In this document: positions 8,857-16,479 of the stretch, piece by piece | Numbering within the stretch: the stretch's first letter is position 1 | Layout: the number at the start of each line of letters is the position of its first letter | Source of the DNA: Flavobacterium sp. NKUCC04_CG | Lineage (GTDB): Bacteria > Bacteroidota > Bacteroidia > Flavobacteriales > Flavobacteriaceae | Assembly: GCF_019345525.1 (NCBI RefSeq) | Contig: NZ_JAHKRA010000008.1 | Location: 104,050 to 168,049, forward strand | Direction of reading: 5' to 3' | DNA length: 64,000 bases | The notes under the pieces: generated by a model | The model's input: the letters and a program-made list of their open reading frames with translations, nothing else | Databases searched by the model: none | Told to the model about the DNA's origin: nothing | Translations under genes and position numbers: made by a program

Positions 8857-9339
8857 ATCCCGTAGGGATGAAATAAAGAAATGATTGTAAAATGAAAAAA
8901 AAACAAAAGATCTTGATTATAACCAATCCCGTAGGGATGAAACAACTATAAAACATCCCGATTCCAAACAATCCCGTAGGGATGATACAATTTTAGAATG
9001 AAATAATTATAAAACATCCCGATTCCAAACAATCCCGTAGGGATGATACAATTTTAGAATGGAAATGATTATCGAATGATAATGGTTTTCAAATGAAATG
9101 GTTAAAAACAATACGATTTCAAACAATCCCGTAGGGATGAAACAATTATAAAATTAAAAAAAATCATACGAACATTTTCATAACAAAAACAATCCCGTAG
9201 GGATGAAACAATTTTAGAATGATACAATTATATAATGAAATAATTACAAAACATCCCGATTCCAAACAATCCCGTAGGGATGAAACAATTATAAAAAATC
9301 ACACGAACATTTACATAACAAAAACAATCCCGTAGGGAT
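8857..9339. repeat. REP-like hairpin array, eight copies (GTA loop)
   Basis: Eight copies of ATCCC-GTA-GGGAT begin at 8857, 8926, 8971, 9032, 9126, 9192, 9269 and 9327. Each is a 5-bp stem with a 3-nt loop, usually inside AATCCCGTAGGGATGAAACA. Spacers are AT-rich and irregular (about 45-95 bp), and several share words such as AAAACATCCCGATTCC. The array ends 45 bp before an IS200-type transposase gene, the arrangement of REP sequences beside a REP-associated transposase. Irregular, partly repeated spacers and lack of cas genes argue against CRISPR. Confidence 0.85.
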
Positions 9340-9383
9340 GATACAATTTTAAAATGAAACAATTATATCTAAAACATAAAACA

Positions 9384-9845
9384 ATGGCAAATACCTATTC
9401 CCGAATTTATATTCAATACGTCTTTGCAGTAAAAAGAAGACAAAAGCTTTTAAATAAACAATGGCGCGAAGAAGTCTTCAAATACATCGCGGGTATCATT
9501 AGCTCCAAAGGTCAGAAACCCATCATCATAAACGGTACTGAAGATCATGTGCACATTTTTGTAGGAATAAAACCTTCCATGTGTATTTCAGATTTAGTGA
9601 GAGATATTAAAAACAATTCTTCTAAATACATCAATGAACAAGGATGGTTAAATCAAAAATTTTATTGGCAAGAAGGTTATGGTGCGTTTTCTTACGCTCA
9701 CTCGCAAATTGACAGCGTATATCAATATATATTAAATCAAGAAAAACATCATCGCAAAAAGACATTTGAAGAAGAATATATCGAATTTTTACAAAAATTC
9801 CAGGTTGAACATAACGACACCAATTTATTTGATGAAAAAACCTAA
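9384..9845 (+). CDS. IS200/IS605-type (REP-associated) Y1 tyrosine transposase
   Basis: The 153-residue protein starts MANTYSRIYIQYVFAV, the standard start of Bacteroidota IS200-like TnpA proteins. It carries the HUH motif as HVHIF near residue 61 and a catalytic Tyr in SVYQYILNQEKHH near residues 113-117. Y1 HUH transposases cut and join single-stranded DNA at hairpin ends with a short guide sequence at the hairpin foot. An ATG ten codons upstream lies in repeat-derived sequence, so I prefer the MANTY start. No TnpB partner is present. Hairpin arrays flank the gene on both sides in opposite orientation, as for REP-associated transposases. Confidence 0.88.
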   Translation: MANTYSRIYIQYVFAVKRRQKLLNKQWREEVFKYIAGIISSKGQKPIIINGTEDHVHIFVGIKPSMCISDLVRDIKNNSSKYINEQGWLNQKFYWQEGYGAFSYAHSQIDSVYQYILNQEKHHRKKTFEEEYIEFLQKFQVEHNDTNLFDEKT

Positions 9846-9910
9846 TCACGATGTTGATCACAAATTTAATCCACGATGTTGATTACGATGTTAATGACGA
9901 TGTTGATTAC

Positions 9911-10105
9911 GTTAATCTATAATTATGTCAGCCCTACGGGCTTGTGTGGTGAAAATGAATAAATTTGGAACGATAATGCCTAATCCCATTGTGATGGTAA
10001 TGATGCCGTTAATCATGGCGTTGATTGTGATGTTAATCGCGATGTTAATCTATAATCATGTCAGCCCTACGGGCTTGTGTGGTGAAAATGGATAAATTTG
10101 GAATG
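9911..10105. repeat. Two-copy hairpin repeat downstream of the transposase (TAC loop)
   Basis: Two near-identical segments of about 62 bp (9911-9972 and 10044-10105) each contain AGCCC-TAC-GGGCT preceded by ATCTATAAT(T/C)ATGTC. The hairpin loop TAC is the complement of the GTA loop upstream of the transposase, so the two flanking sets are inverted relative to each other. Degenerate GATGTTGATTAC and GATGTTAAT words fill the intervals (about 9849-9920 and 9990-10045). Confidence 0.8.
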
Positions 10106-10191
10106 CTTTATTAGAATTACCGTATTAAATAAAATTTTATTTATTGTGATTTTTATTTTGTAATTCTTGGTATATCGATTTTATAAAATTA

Positions 10192-10199
10192 TAATTTTG
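10192..10199 (+). promoter_or_regulatory. Bacteroidota-type promoter for the 10238 gene
   Basis: TAATTTTG matches the -7 consensus TAnnTTTG. A TTG at 10167-10169 sits 22 bp upstream, within the 17-23 bp spacing expected for the -33 box. Confidence 0.55.
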
Positions 10200-10237
10200 C
10201 CAAATTATATAAAATACTTATTTTTACTATAAAAATC

Positions 10238-10732
10238 ATGAGATTACTTAGCTTATTTTTGTGCTTATTCAGCTTTATTAACCTGAGCTATGGGCAAGAG
10301 TCGGTTTATCTATTACAGCATAAAACCGAAAAATCACGTATCGATCAAAGGGCTTTCAAAAAATTGGAAGCGGATCAATTGAGATCTAAAAACCAAATTG
10401 TAGAAGCCTTTTCCAAACCTTTAAAAGGTAAAAACGACGTCTACTGCTTGATGGCTACCTATCAAGGGAATTCGTTTGATGGAACAATTAAAACGTTTCA
10501 CGACTATATGGTTCTCGAAGTAGATCCAAAAACACAACTGATCAAAGACGGTTATCAATACACTTTAGAATGGACCGATTCACCTTTTGTGGATTTGTAC
10601 CGCATCCGTAACAAAAATATCGTGCTACAGGACGGTGTGACTATCGATCAACTCGATTTTCGTTGTTTATCATTAAAACCTTCTGATTTACGCTATTTGC
10701 TTAAAGATGCGGGTCGAATAGAACTAAAATAA
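10238..10732 (+). CDS. Secreted hypothetical protein
   Basis: A 164-residue protein with a classical signal peptide (MRLLSLFLCLFSFINLSYG, cleavage after YGQ likely). The mature part is basic and alpha/beta in pattern, with paired YQYTLEWTDSPFVDLYRI in the second half; no known motif. It stands alone behind a good promoter, between the transposase repeats and an MFS gene, with no operon partner. Function unknown; it should be periplasmic or outer-membrane associated. Confidence 0.65.
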   Translation: MRLLSLFLCLFSFINLSYGQESVYLLQHKTEKSRIDQRAFKKLEADQLRSKNQIVEAFSKPLKGKNDVYCLMATYQGNSFDGTIKTFHDYMVLEVDPKTQLIKDGYQYTLEWTDSPFVDLYRIRNKNIVLQDGVTIDQLDFRCLSLKPSDLRYLLKDAGRIELK

Positions 10733-10961
10733 TCTCAAACCATACTTACAAGTTCGCTATTTAACTCCCCAACGAGCTTTAATATCCTCGTTAATATAAA
10801 AGGACGCAAGTTTTAGCAGTCTGCAAAGCTCACACCGTAGCAATTGACATTTTATAGCAAAACTGCATCGAAATTGCACCGTCGTACCGCCAAAAATTCA
10901 TCGAGACCAGAACAATCAACAGCGGTAAAAATCAAGGGATATGACAACGACAGGCTTGGGA

Positions 10962-12401
10962 TTAAGGTTGTTTTTTAAACTTTTTCCCTTTGTAAACCCG
11001 TTTACCCGACAATGCATTTCCATCTTCTCTTTTGAGATTCAAAAATATTAGCGACGACAAAATCGTCATGATTCCCATCACTAAAAAGGTATATCGGAAT
11101 ACAGTGATATCCTGACTGTGGTCCAACCACTCGCTATTTTTAAACAAGACTAAAATCATCGCGGCTATCGAGATCCCCAAACTCAACGACAATTGCTGCG
11201 TAACCGACAGCAAACTATTCCCTTCACTCGAGGTCTCTTTGTCCAAATCAGCTAGCGAGATGGTGTTTAAAGATGTAAATTGAATGGCACTGATACAACC
11301 GTGTGCCATCAACATCGGTATCAGTATATATAAAGGGGTATTTTGTTGTAAAAAGAAAAAAACCGCTATCAGTACCCCTAAAATCGCTGTGTTATACATT
11401 AAAGTCATCTTATACCCATATCGCCTTACGATCGGCACTACAAAAGAACGTGCCGTAAGATTCGATAAGGCTGAAGGAATCATCATAATACCCGCATAAA
11501 ACGCAGAATAACCATACCCCACTTGAAGCATTAAAGGAATCATCAGCGGCATACCACCAATCCCAAATCGAGTAACCAGATTAGCTATTAATCCAACCCT
11601 TAGAGTTCTAATCTTAAAGAGGTTTAAATTGATTAATGGGTTGTCAACCCGTTTAGCATGGTAGATATATAAACTGATTAAGACAACAGAAATCGCAAAC
11701 AGTACCCCCAAATGCCATAATTTGACAGCGTCCGAATTCCAACGTTCAATAATCAAAGTCAAGGTTGTCAATCCACCACTAAAGCATATCCATCCCCAAA
11801 TATCAAATCGCTTCACCGGGTTTTTAAAATCGGGTATGGCAAAACTCGCCATCCATATAGCAAAAATTCCAAACGGTATATTGACCAAAAAAATCCAGTG
11901 CCACGATAGGGTTTCTACCAAAAAACCACCAACCGTAGGCCCTAACATCGGACCAATCAGAGCGGGAATCGTAATGAAATTAATCACTTTTAACAACTGA
12001 TCTTTTGGATAGGCATAAATCAACGTCAATCGCGCCACAGGCACCATCATCGATCCGCCAACCGCCTGAACTATTCGCGACATCACCAATTGATCTAAGG
12101 TAATGGACAAACTACAACACAAGGACCCCAAGGCAAAAATGCCGACTGCCGTCATAAAGATCTTTTTGGTTCCATATTTATCGGCCAACCAACCGCTCAA
12201 TGGAATCAGTAAAGCCACAGTCAAGGTGTAAGCAACGATAACCGATTGCAATTTTAAAGGCGATTCGTTTAGGTTTTTCGCAATCGATGGTAAGGCGGTA
12301 TTTAAAATAGTCGCATCTAAAGCTTGCATAAAAATAGCCATGGCTCCAAGCCATGGCAAATATTTTTGGGTCGTTGCATTTACCAATGATTCTGAACTCA
12401 T
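10962..12401 (-). CDS. mdtD: MdtD-like MFS multidrug transporter (DHA2 family)
   Basis: A 479-residue polytopic protein whose start closely follows the MdtD pattern: IFMQALDATILNTALPSIAKNL, then SGWLADKYGTKKIF (MFS motif A) and GSMMVPVARLTLI. DHA2 (EmrB/QacA) proteins have 14 membrane segments and export drugs with proton antiport; the hydrophobicity pattern here fits about 13-14 segments. The MdtD likeness is by recall of the E. coli protein. The gene is monocistronic, with a -7 element TAAATTTG 50 bp upstream. The substrate is unknown. The C-terminus is basic (KRVYKGKKFKKQP). Confidence 0.83.
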   Translation of the reverse strand: MSSESLVNATTQKYLPWLGAMAIFMQALDATILNTALPSIAKNLNESPLKLQSVIVAYTLTVALLIPLSGWLADKYGTKKIFMTAVGIFALGSLCCSLSITLDQLVMSRIVQAVGGSMMVPVARLTLIYAYPKDQLLKVINFITIPALIGPMLGPTVGGFLVETLSWHWIFLVNIPFGIFAIWMASFAIPDFKNPVKRFDIWGWICFSGGLTTLTLIIERWNSDAVKLWHLGVLFAISVVLISLYIYHAKRVDNPLINLNLFKIRTLRVGLIANLVTRFGIGGMPLMIPLMLQVGYGYSAFYAGIMMIPSALSNLTARSFVVPIVRRYGYKMTLMYNTAILGVLIAVFFFLQQNTPLYILIPMLMAHGCISAIQFTSLNTISLADLDKETSSEGNSLLSVTQQLSLSLGISIAAMILVLFKNSEWLDHSQDITVFRYTFLVMGIMTILSSLIFLNLKREDGNALSGKRVYKGKKFKKQP

Positions 12402-12730
12402 CTTATCTGTTTGTCGTGTTAATTAACTGGAGAAAGAAAATCTGACTTTCACAAATTTACAATTTTAAACACGCTTATCCGTTGAAATTCCCCTTAAAAA
12501 TTCCCCAAAATAAGTTTATATTCCCTGTCTATGAAAGGCTATAACCGTGGACTGCTGGGAGTATCCGTCTCTGATAAGTCTTAAAAGTACTACAATTGGT
12601 CTTTTAATTTTTTTTCTTAGGGTAGGATATTATTCTTATTTGGTTTAAATTAGCGCATTATAATTTCTATCTTTTTTACAAGTGAAATAAGGTAGAAAAA
12701 CATTGAAGTTTATTAATAAATACACATATT
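12402..12730. other. Divergent intergenic region
   Basis: About 330 bp between the MFS gene and the HugZ-family gene. It holds the minus-strand -7 element at 12452-12459 and, presumably, the plus-strand promoter near 12640-12680, where TATCTTTT is one base off consensus. No gene or repeat seen. Confidence 0.4.
12452..12459 (-). promoter_or_regulatory. -7 promoter element of the MdtD-like gene
   Basis: On the minus strand this reads TAAATTTG, an exact match to TAnnTTTG, 51 bp before the start codon. No convincing -33 box is visible. Confidence 0.45.
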
Positions 12731-13285
12731 ATGAGTAATAATCATGGTAATCCAGCAGAATTAGACCACAGCAAAGTACAACCAAAAGCACCTAAAGTTC
12801 AAGAGTTGATCGAAAGTTCAAAATCGTTGATTTTAGCAACCGTCGACACAGAGGGTATTCCAAACTCTAGTTATGCTCCGTTTGTAAATTTAGACGGAAG
12901 TTTTCAGATTTTAGTTTCTTATATGGCACGCCATACCAAAAACTTAAGAGACGGTAAGAAAGTTTCTTTTATGTTTATCGATGATGAGTCTGCATCTCGT
13001 CAGATTTATGCACGTAATCGTCTAACTATTGATAGTGAAGCTGTTTTGGTAGAAAAAGGCGGTGATTTGTGGAACAGAGCTTTAGAAGCTTTAAAAACAA
13101 GACACGGAAAAGTGGTTGATGTTATTTCTGAAATGGACGACTTTATCATGTTTGATTTAAAACCGATCAAAGGCGCTTATGTAAACGGATTTGGAAGTGC
13201 TTATTTCGTAAATGCAGACTTAGAAGTCCAAGATCATAGAACCGGTAATCACGGTGCTCACAACGTAGATTCAGAGCAAAACTAA
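12731..13285 (+). CDS. HugZ-family haem utilisation / PNP-oxidase-fold protein
   Basis: The 184-residue protein has a split-barrel flavin-reductase (pyridoxamine phosphate oxidase-like) fold. It shows the HugZ/HutZ pattern: LATVDTEGIPNSSYAPF near residue 36, SYMARHTKNL near 75, ARNRLTID near 98, and a C-terminal YVNGFGSAYFV. HugZ and HutZ proteins bind haem and aid its degradation for iron release. A basic residue-poor N-terminal extension of about 20 residues is present and the C-terminus has His in TGNHGAHN. A VIT-type metal transporter lies convergent downstream, fitting an iron theme. No signal peptide: cytoplasmic. Confidence 0.83.
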   Translation: MSNNHGNPAELDHSKVQPKAPKVQELIESSKSLILATVDTEGIPNSSYAPFVNLDGSFQILVSYMARHTKNLRDGKKVSFMFIDDESASRQIYARNRLTIDSEAVLVEKGGDLWNRALEALKTRHGKVVDVISEMDDFIMFDLKPIKGAYVNGFGSAYFVNADLEVQDHRTGNHGAHNVDSEQN

Positions 13286-13306
13286 CCGCTATTACAGCGT
13301 ATATAT

Positions 13307-13341
13307 AAGGCGAAACACCTCAAGTGTTTCGCCTTTTTTAT
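13307..13341. terminator. Bidirectional terminator between HugZ-like and VIT genes
   Basis: An 11-bp perfect stem (AGGCGAAACAC 13308-13318 with GTGTTTCGCCT 13324-13334), 5-nt loop, and flanking T run lies between convergent genes. Confidence 0.85.
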
Positions 13342-13371
13342 AGCTTTTAATCAAAACTCCTCGTATGATTC

Positions 13372-14067
13372 CTATGCGGTTTGTACGCCAAAAATATAAC
13401 CGACTAATGCCGATACTATCATGGCTACCGTCCCCCAAAGGCAGATGCGCAGGATTGATTTCCCCTTGTTAAAACCACCAGCTCTCGCAGCCAAACTGCC
13501 CGACAGTGCTAAAAACACTATGGCAAAAGCATATTGGTAATACAACATATAAGGCATGGGTGCCACTATAGCCACCACTAAAGGCAATATACCTCCTGCG
13601 ATAAACGCCACCGCAGATGATATAGCAGCCTGGAAGGGTTTTGCCTGGGTGAGCTCACTAATTCCCAATTCATCGTGTGCATGCGCTTTTAAGGCATTGT
13701 ATTCGGTTAATTGTACCGCTACCTCCCGAGCCAAGTCCGACGAGAGTCCCTTAGCTTTATAGATTTGCGTTAACTCCTCCAACTCCGCCTCTGGCCACTC
13801 ATTCAATTCTATCTGTTCTCGTATTAAATCGGCTTTTTCAATATCACTCTGTGAACTGACCGATACGTATTCCCCCGCCGCCATCGACAGCGCACCGGCA
13901 ACTATACCCGCAACTGCTGCCAGTACCACCGGGTCTCTCGTGTCACTTGCCGCAGCTATACCAATCACCAAACTCGTGGTCGATATAATGCCGTCGTTAG
14001 CTCCCAAAACAGCCGCTCGAAGCCAACCACTTCTCGTTATATAATGCATTTCCCGTTTAGTCTCCAT
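13372..14067 (-). CDS. VIT1/CCC1-family iron/manganese transporter
   Basis: A 231-residue membrane protein with the VIT1/CCC1 layout: TM1 with RAAVLGANDGIISTTSLVIG, TM2 ending in AGALSMAAGEYVSVSSQSD, a cytosolic metal-binding helical region with E-rich segment ELEELTQIYKAKGL, then three C-terminal membrane segments. The conserved ANDG, GEYVS and SQSD match eukaryotic vacuolar iron transporters and bacterial homologues, which move Fe2+ or Mn2+ out of the cytosol by proton exchange. In this context (HugZ-like haem protein next door) it would handle excess iron. Length and start are typical. Confidence 0.9.
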   Translation of the reverse strand: METKREMHYITRSGWLRAAVLGANDGIISTTSLVIGIAAASDTRDPVVLAAVAGIVAGALSMAAGEYVSVSSQSDIEKADLIREQIELNEWPEAELEELTQIYKAKGLSSDLAREVAVQLTEYNALKAHAHDELGISELTQAKPFQAAISSAVAFIAGGILPLVVAIVAPMPYMLYYQYAFAIVFLALSGSLAARAGGFNKGKSILRICLWGTVAMIVSALVGYIFGVQTA

Positions 14068-14293
14068 ATTTATCCCTATTTAAAAATACCATACTAAAGT
14101 TAAAGAATAATTTGCAGCAACAGCGCATTATTATGCTTTTCGATTCCACTCAACAGCTACATCTTAGAATTTCCATTCTATTTATGGATTAAATAAAAAA
14201 TTATAAAACACTATTATACAGTTATTTAATATAAAAAATACACGAATAAAAATAAATATTAAAAATACCAATCCATCGTATTAAAAATTACAG

Positions 14294-14301
14294 TACTTTT
14301 G
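14294..14301 (+). promoter_or_regulatory. -7 promoter element of the TetR gene
   Basis: TACTTTTG is an exact match to TAnnTTTG and ends 2 bp before the first operator palindrome (14303-14315), so repressor binding there would overlap the transcription start. Confidence 0.6.
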
Positions 14302-14302
14302 C

Positions 14303-14315
14303 CTAACGTTGTTAG
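14303..14315. promoter_or_regulatory. TetR operator site 1 (autoregulatory)
   Basis: CTAAC-GTT-GTTAG, a perfect 5-bp inverted repeat 11 bp before the TetR start codon. It is the first of four related sites in the region. Confidence 0.7.
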
Positions 14316-14325
14316 ATAATTTAAT

Positions 14326-14937
14326 ATGGCAAGTAAAGATCGAATATTGAGACAAAAGGAAGAGACTAGAAATAGTATTCTCGATGCCGCATATGCGATT
14401 GTCAAAGAAGAAGGCTGGGAAGGTTTAAACATGCGTAAGATTGCCGATCGCATCGAATATACCGCTCCTATAATTTACGAATATTTTTCCAATAAACAAG
14501 CGATTTTAGACGAATTGACTTGTAAAGGTTTTCTTCGATTGATTAAAAATATTAAGGAAGCCCAATTATCTCAAACGGATCCCGCCTTACAATTGGAAGT
14601 GATGTGGATCGCTTTTTGGAATTTTGCCTTTGAAAACAAAGAGCTGTATCAAGTGATGTACGGCGTAGAAATGAAGTGTTGTACACAACCTATAGTTCCC
14701 GACACTGAAACCACCTACCAACTGTTTTTCAATACCATTGCCGCAGTGATGGAACAACAAAATCCTTCAGATGCCGATGTCAAATTAAAGTATTTTACAT
14801 TTTTTTCTGTGATTCACGGTTTGATCTCTGTCAATATGATTGGAAATGGTTTGGCTCCTACCACTAATGATCAAATTTTTAAAGATGCCGTAAGCGCTAT
14901 TATCAAATCACTGTATCAAGAAGAAATTTCCTCGTAG
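14326..14937 (+). CDS. TetR/AcrR family transcriptional repressor of the RND operon
   Basis: The 203-residue protein has an N-terminal TetR helix-turn-helix: RNSILDAAYAIVKEEGWEGLNMRKIADRIEYTAPIIYEYFSNKQAILDEL, split across residues 15-64 and matching the family consensus. The ligand-binding C-terminal half has a WIAFWNFAFENKELYQVMYG segment typical of the TetR_C_33-like branch. Four copies of a 13-bp palindrome surround the gene and the downstream efflux operon, so it very likely represses both itself and the RND genes, being released by a drug-like ligand. Confidence 0.9.
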   Translation: MASKDRILRQKEETRNSILDAAYAIVKEEGWEGLNMRKIADRIEYTAPIIYEYFSNKQAILDELTCKGFLRLIKNIKEAQLSQTDPALQLEVMWIAFWNFAFENKELYQVMYGVEMKCCTQPIVPDTETTYQLFFNTIAAVMEQQNPSDADVKLKYFTFFSVIHGLISVNMIGNGLAPTTNDQIFKDAVSAIIKSLYQEEISS

Positions 14938-14981
14938 AATGTAGTAAAACATTAAAAACACAGTACTTTGTACCCATGTAC

Positions 14982-14994
14982 TTAACGCTGTTAG
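14982..14994. promoter_or_regulatory. TetR operator site 2
   Basis: TTAACGCTGTTAG, in the context GTACTTAACGCTGTTA that recurs at site 4. Confidence 0.65.
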
Positions 14995-15101
14995 AAAAAT
15001 TAAGAACATTAAAAGAAGATCTTTAAACTTTATTTCAATCTAAAAATCATGTACTACGCTATTAAATTAGTCCTCATTTACCTCTTTTTTCTGCCTTTTA
15101 C

Positions 15102-15114
15102 TTAACGCTGTTAT
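15102..15114. promoter_or_regulatory. TetR operator site 3
   Basis: TTAACGCTGTTAT in the context TACTTAACGCTGTTA, 120 bp after site 2. Confidence 0.65.
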
Positions 15115-15254
15115 CTAATCTAACATAGTTAAAGACCCTTGCTATGATGCGTACTTCCAATATACCAATGAATGTACCGTATTACCCCCACATTTGTCAT
15201 TTACTGTAACACCCTATGGATATGAGCTTTTATTGACTGCTTATGCTTTAGTAC

Positions 15255-15267
15255 TTAACGCTGTTAA
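15255..15267. promoter_or_regulatory. TetR operator site 4
   Basis: TTAACGCTGTTAA in the context GTACTTAACGCTGTTA, 153 bp after site 3 and 57 bp before the adaptor gene. Confidence 0.65.
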
Positions 15268-15323
15268 ATAAACTAACTCAATTAACAATAATTTTCACTA
15301 ATTCAAAACTACCCTATTCAAAA

Positions 15324-16469
15324 ATGAAAAAAATACTATTTACTAGTGTCCTTTTAGCTTTTTTCCTGCAGTCCTGTTCAGAAAAAGCTACTACACAGGA
15401 AACTGCTATACCGCAATTGCCCGTTTACACCTTGCAAAATACAGCAACTACGACGGTTTCTGAATATCCCGCTGCGATACGCGGTATTGTTGATATCGAA
15501 ATACGCCCTCAGGTTGGCGGTGTACTCGACAAAATATATATAGACGAAGGTGCTTATGTCACCCAAGGTCAATTGTTGTTTAAAATAAACGAACGCCCGT
15601 TTAGAGAGCAACTCAACATGGCCACGGGAAATCTCAATGCGGCCAAAGCAGCCTTGATCAACACCCAATTGGAAATAGACAAATTGACGCCATTGGTACA
15701 AAACAAAGTGGTGTCGGACTACCAATTAAAAACGGCTCAAGCCGCTCATAAAATAGCGCTTTCTACCTTAGAACAGGCCAAAGCCATGGTCGAAAACGCC
15801 AAAATTGATCTCAACTATACCAGCATACAGGCGCCGGTAAACGGTTATATCGGCAGATTGCCCAAACGTCAGGGTAGCTTACTCGCTCCAACCGACGTGG
15901 AAGCTTTGACGAGCTTGTCTAATATACAACAGGTCTACGCCTACTTCTCTTTGGGAGAAATGGATTTTATTCAGTTTAAAAACCAATACGAAGGCAGCAC
16001 TTTAGGCGATAAAGTCAAAAATCTCGCACCGGTTTCCTTGCTCCTAGCAGATAAAACAGTCTATAAAGAACTCGGTAAAATCGATGTCATCGACGGTCAA
16101 TTTGACAAAAATACCGGAGCTATTATGTTGCGCGCTACATTTCCAAATCCCGATGGGGCTTTGCGTTCGGGCAATACCGGAAAAATTCAATTGAAAATGC
16201 AGCACAGCCAAGCACTGTTGATTCCGCAAGAGGCCACCGTAGAAATTCAAGACAAAGTTTTTGTTTTTGCTGTGGATGCTTCCAACAAAGTATTTAAAAC
16301 ACCGGTACAAATCATCGGCCGCAGTGGTAATGACTATCTGATTGATCAGCAGTTAAAATCCGGCGATCGCATCGTACTCAAAGGTTTTGAAAGACTACAA
16401 GACGGCATGACCATACAACCGGAAACCCCTAGCCCAGCCACCGCTGCCCTCACTAATTCTAAAATATAA
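15324..16469 (+). CDS. RND efflux periplasmic adaptor (AcrA/MexA type)
   Basis: A 381-residue lipoprotein (signal MKKILFTSVLLAFFLQSC, lipobox LQSC). It has the membrane fusion protein plan: an N-terminal lipoyl half-motif RPQVGGVLDKIYIDEGAYV, an alpha-helical hairpin at about residues 95-165, a second lipoyl half IQAPVNGYIGRL, then beta-barrel and membrane-proximal domains to the end. Adaptors of this kind link an inner-membrane RND pump to an outer-membrane channel. The RND permease follows after 10 bp and the channel after it, a complete tripartite operon under the upstream TetR. Confidence 0.92.
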   Translation: MKKILFTSVLLAFFLQSCSEKATTQETAIPQLPVYTLQNTATTTVSEYPAAIRGIVDIEIRPQVGGVLDKIYIDEGAYVTQGQLLFKINERPFREQLNMATGNLNAAKAALINTQLEIDKLTPLVQNKVVSDYQLKTAQAAHKIALSTLEQAKAMVENAKIDLNYTSIQAPVNGYIGRLPKRQGSLLAPTDVEALTSLSNIQQVYAYFSLGEMDFIQFKNQYEGSTLGDKVKNLAPVSLLLADKTVYKELGKIDVIDGQFDKNTGAIMLRATFPNPDGALRSGNTGKIQLKMQHSQALLIPQEATVEIQDKVFVFAVDASNKVFKTPVQIIGRSGNDYLIDQQLKSGDRIVLKGFERLQDGMTIQPETPSPATAALTNSKI

Positions 16470-16479
16470 GTAAACCTCC

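Larger units (their letters stand above)
14938..15323. promoter_or_regulatory. Long regulatory leader of the RND operon
   Basis: 386 bp between the TetR gene and the efflux operon, carrying operator sites 2 to 4. A TACTTTG word at 14974-14980 precedes site 2 as TACTTTTG precedes site 1. Two very short frames are open (an 18-codon one from 15049 ending within site 3, and a 21-codon one from 15142); they might be leader peptides but nothing else supports them. Confidence 0.55.

Noticed and set aside
8857..9339. Regular short repeats that could suggest a CRISPR array
   Set aside because: Spacers are irregular (about 45-95 bp), AT-rich and partly repeated, the repeat core is a 13-bp hairpin, and no cas genes are near. 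A transposase sits beside it.
15049..15105. 18-codon leader-peptide-like frame between RND operator sites 2 and 3
   Set aside because: No ribosome-binding or terminator/antiterminator structure supports it; such short frames arise by chance.
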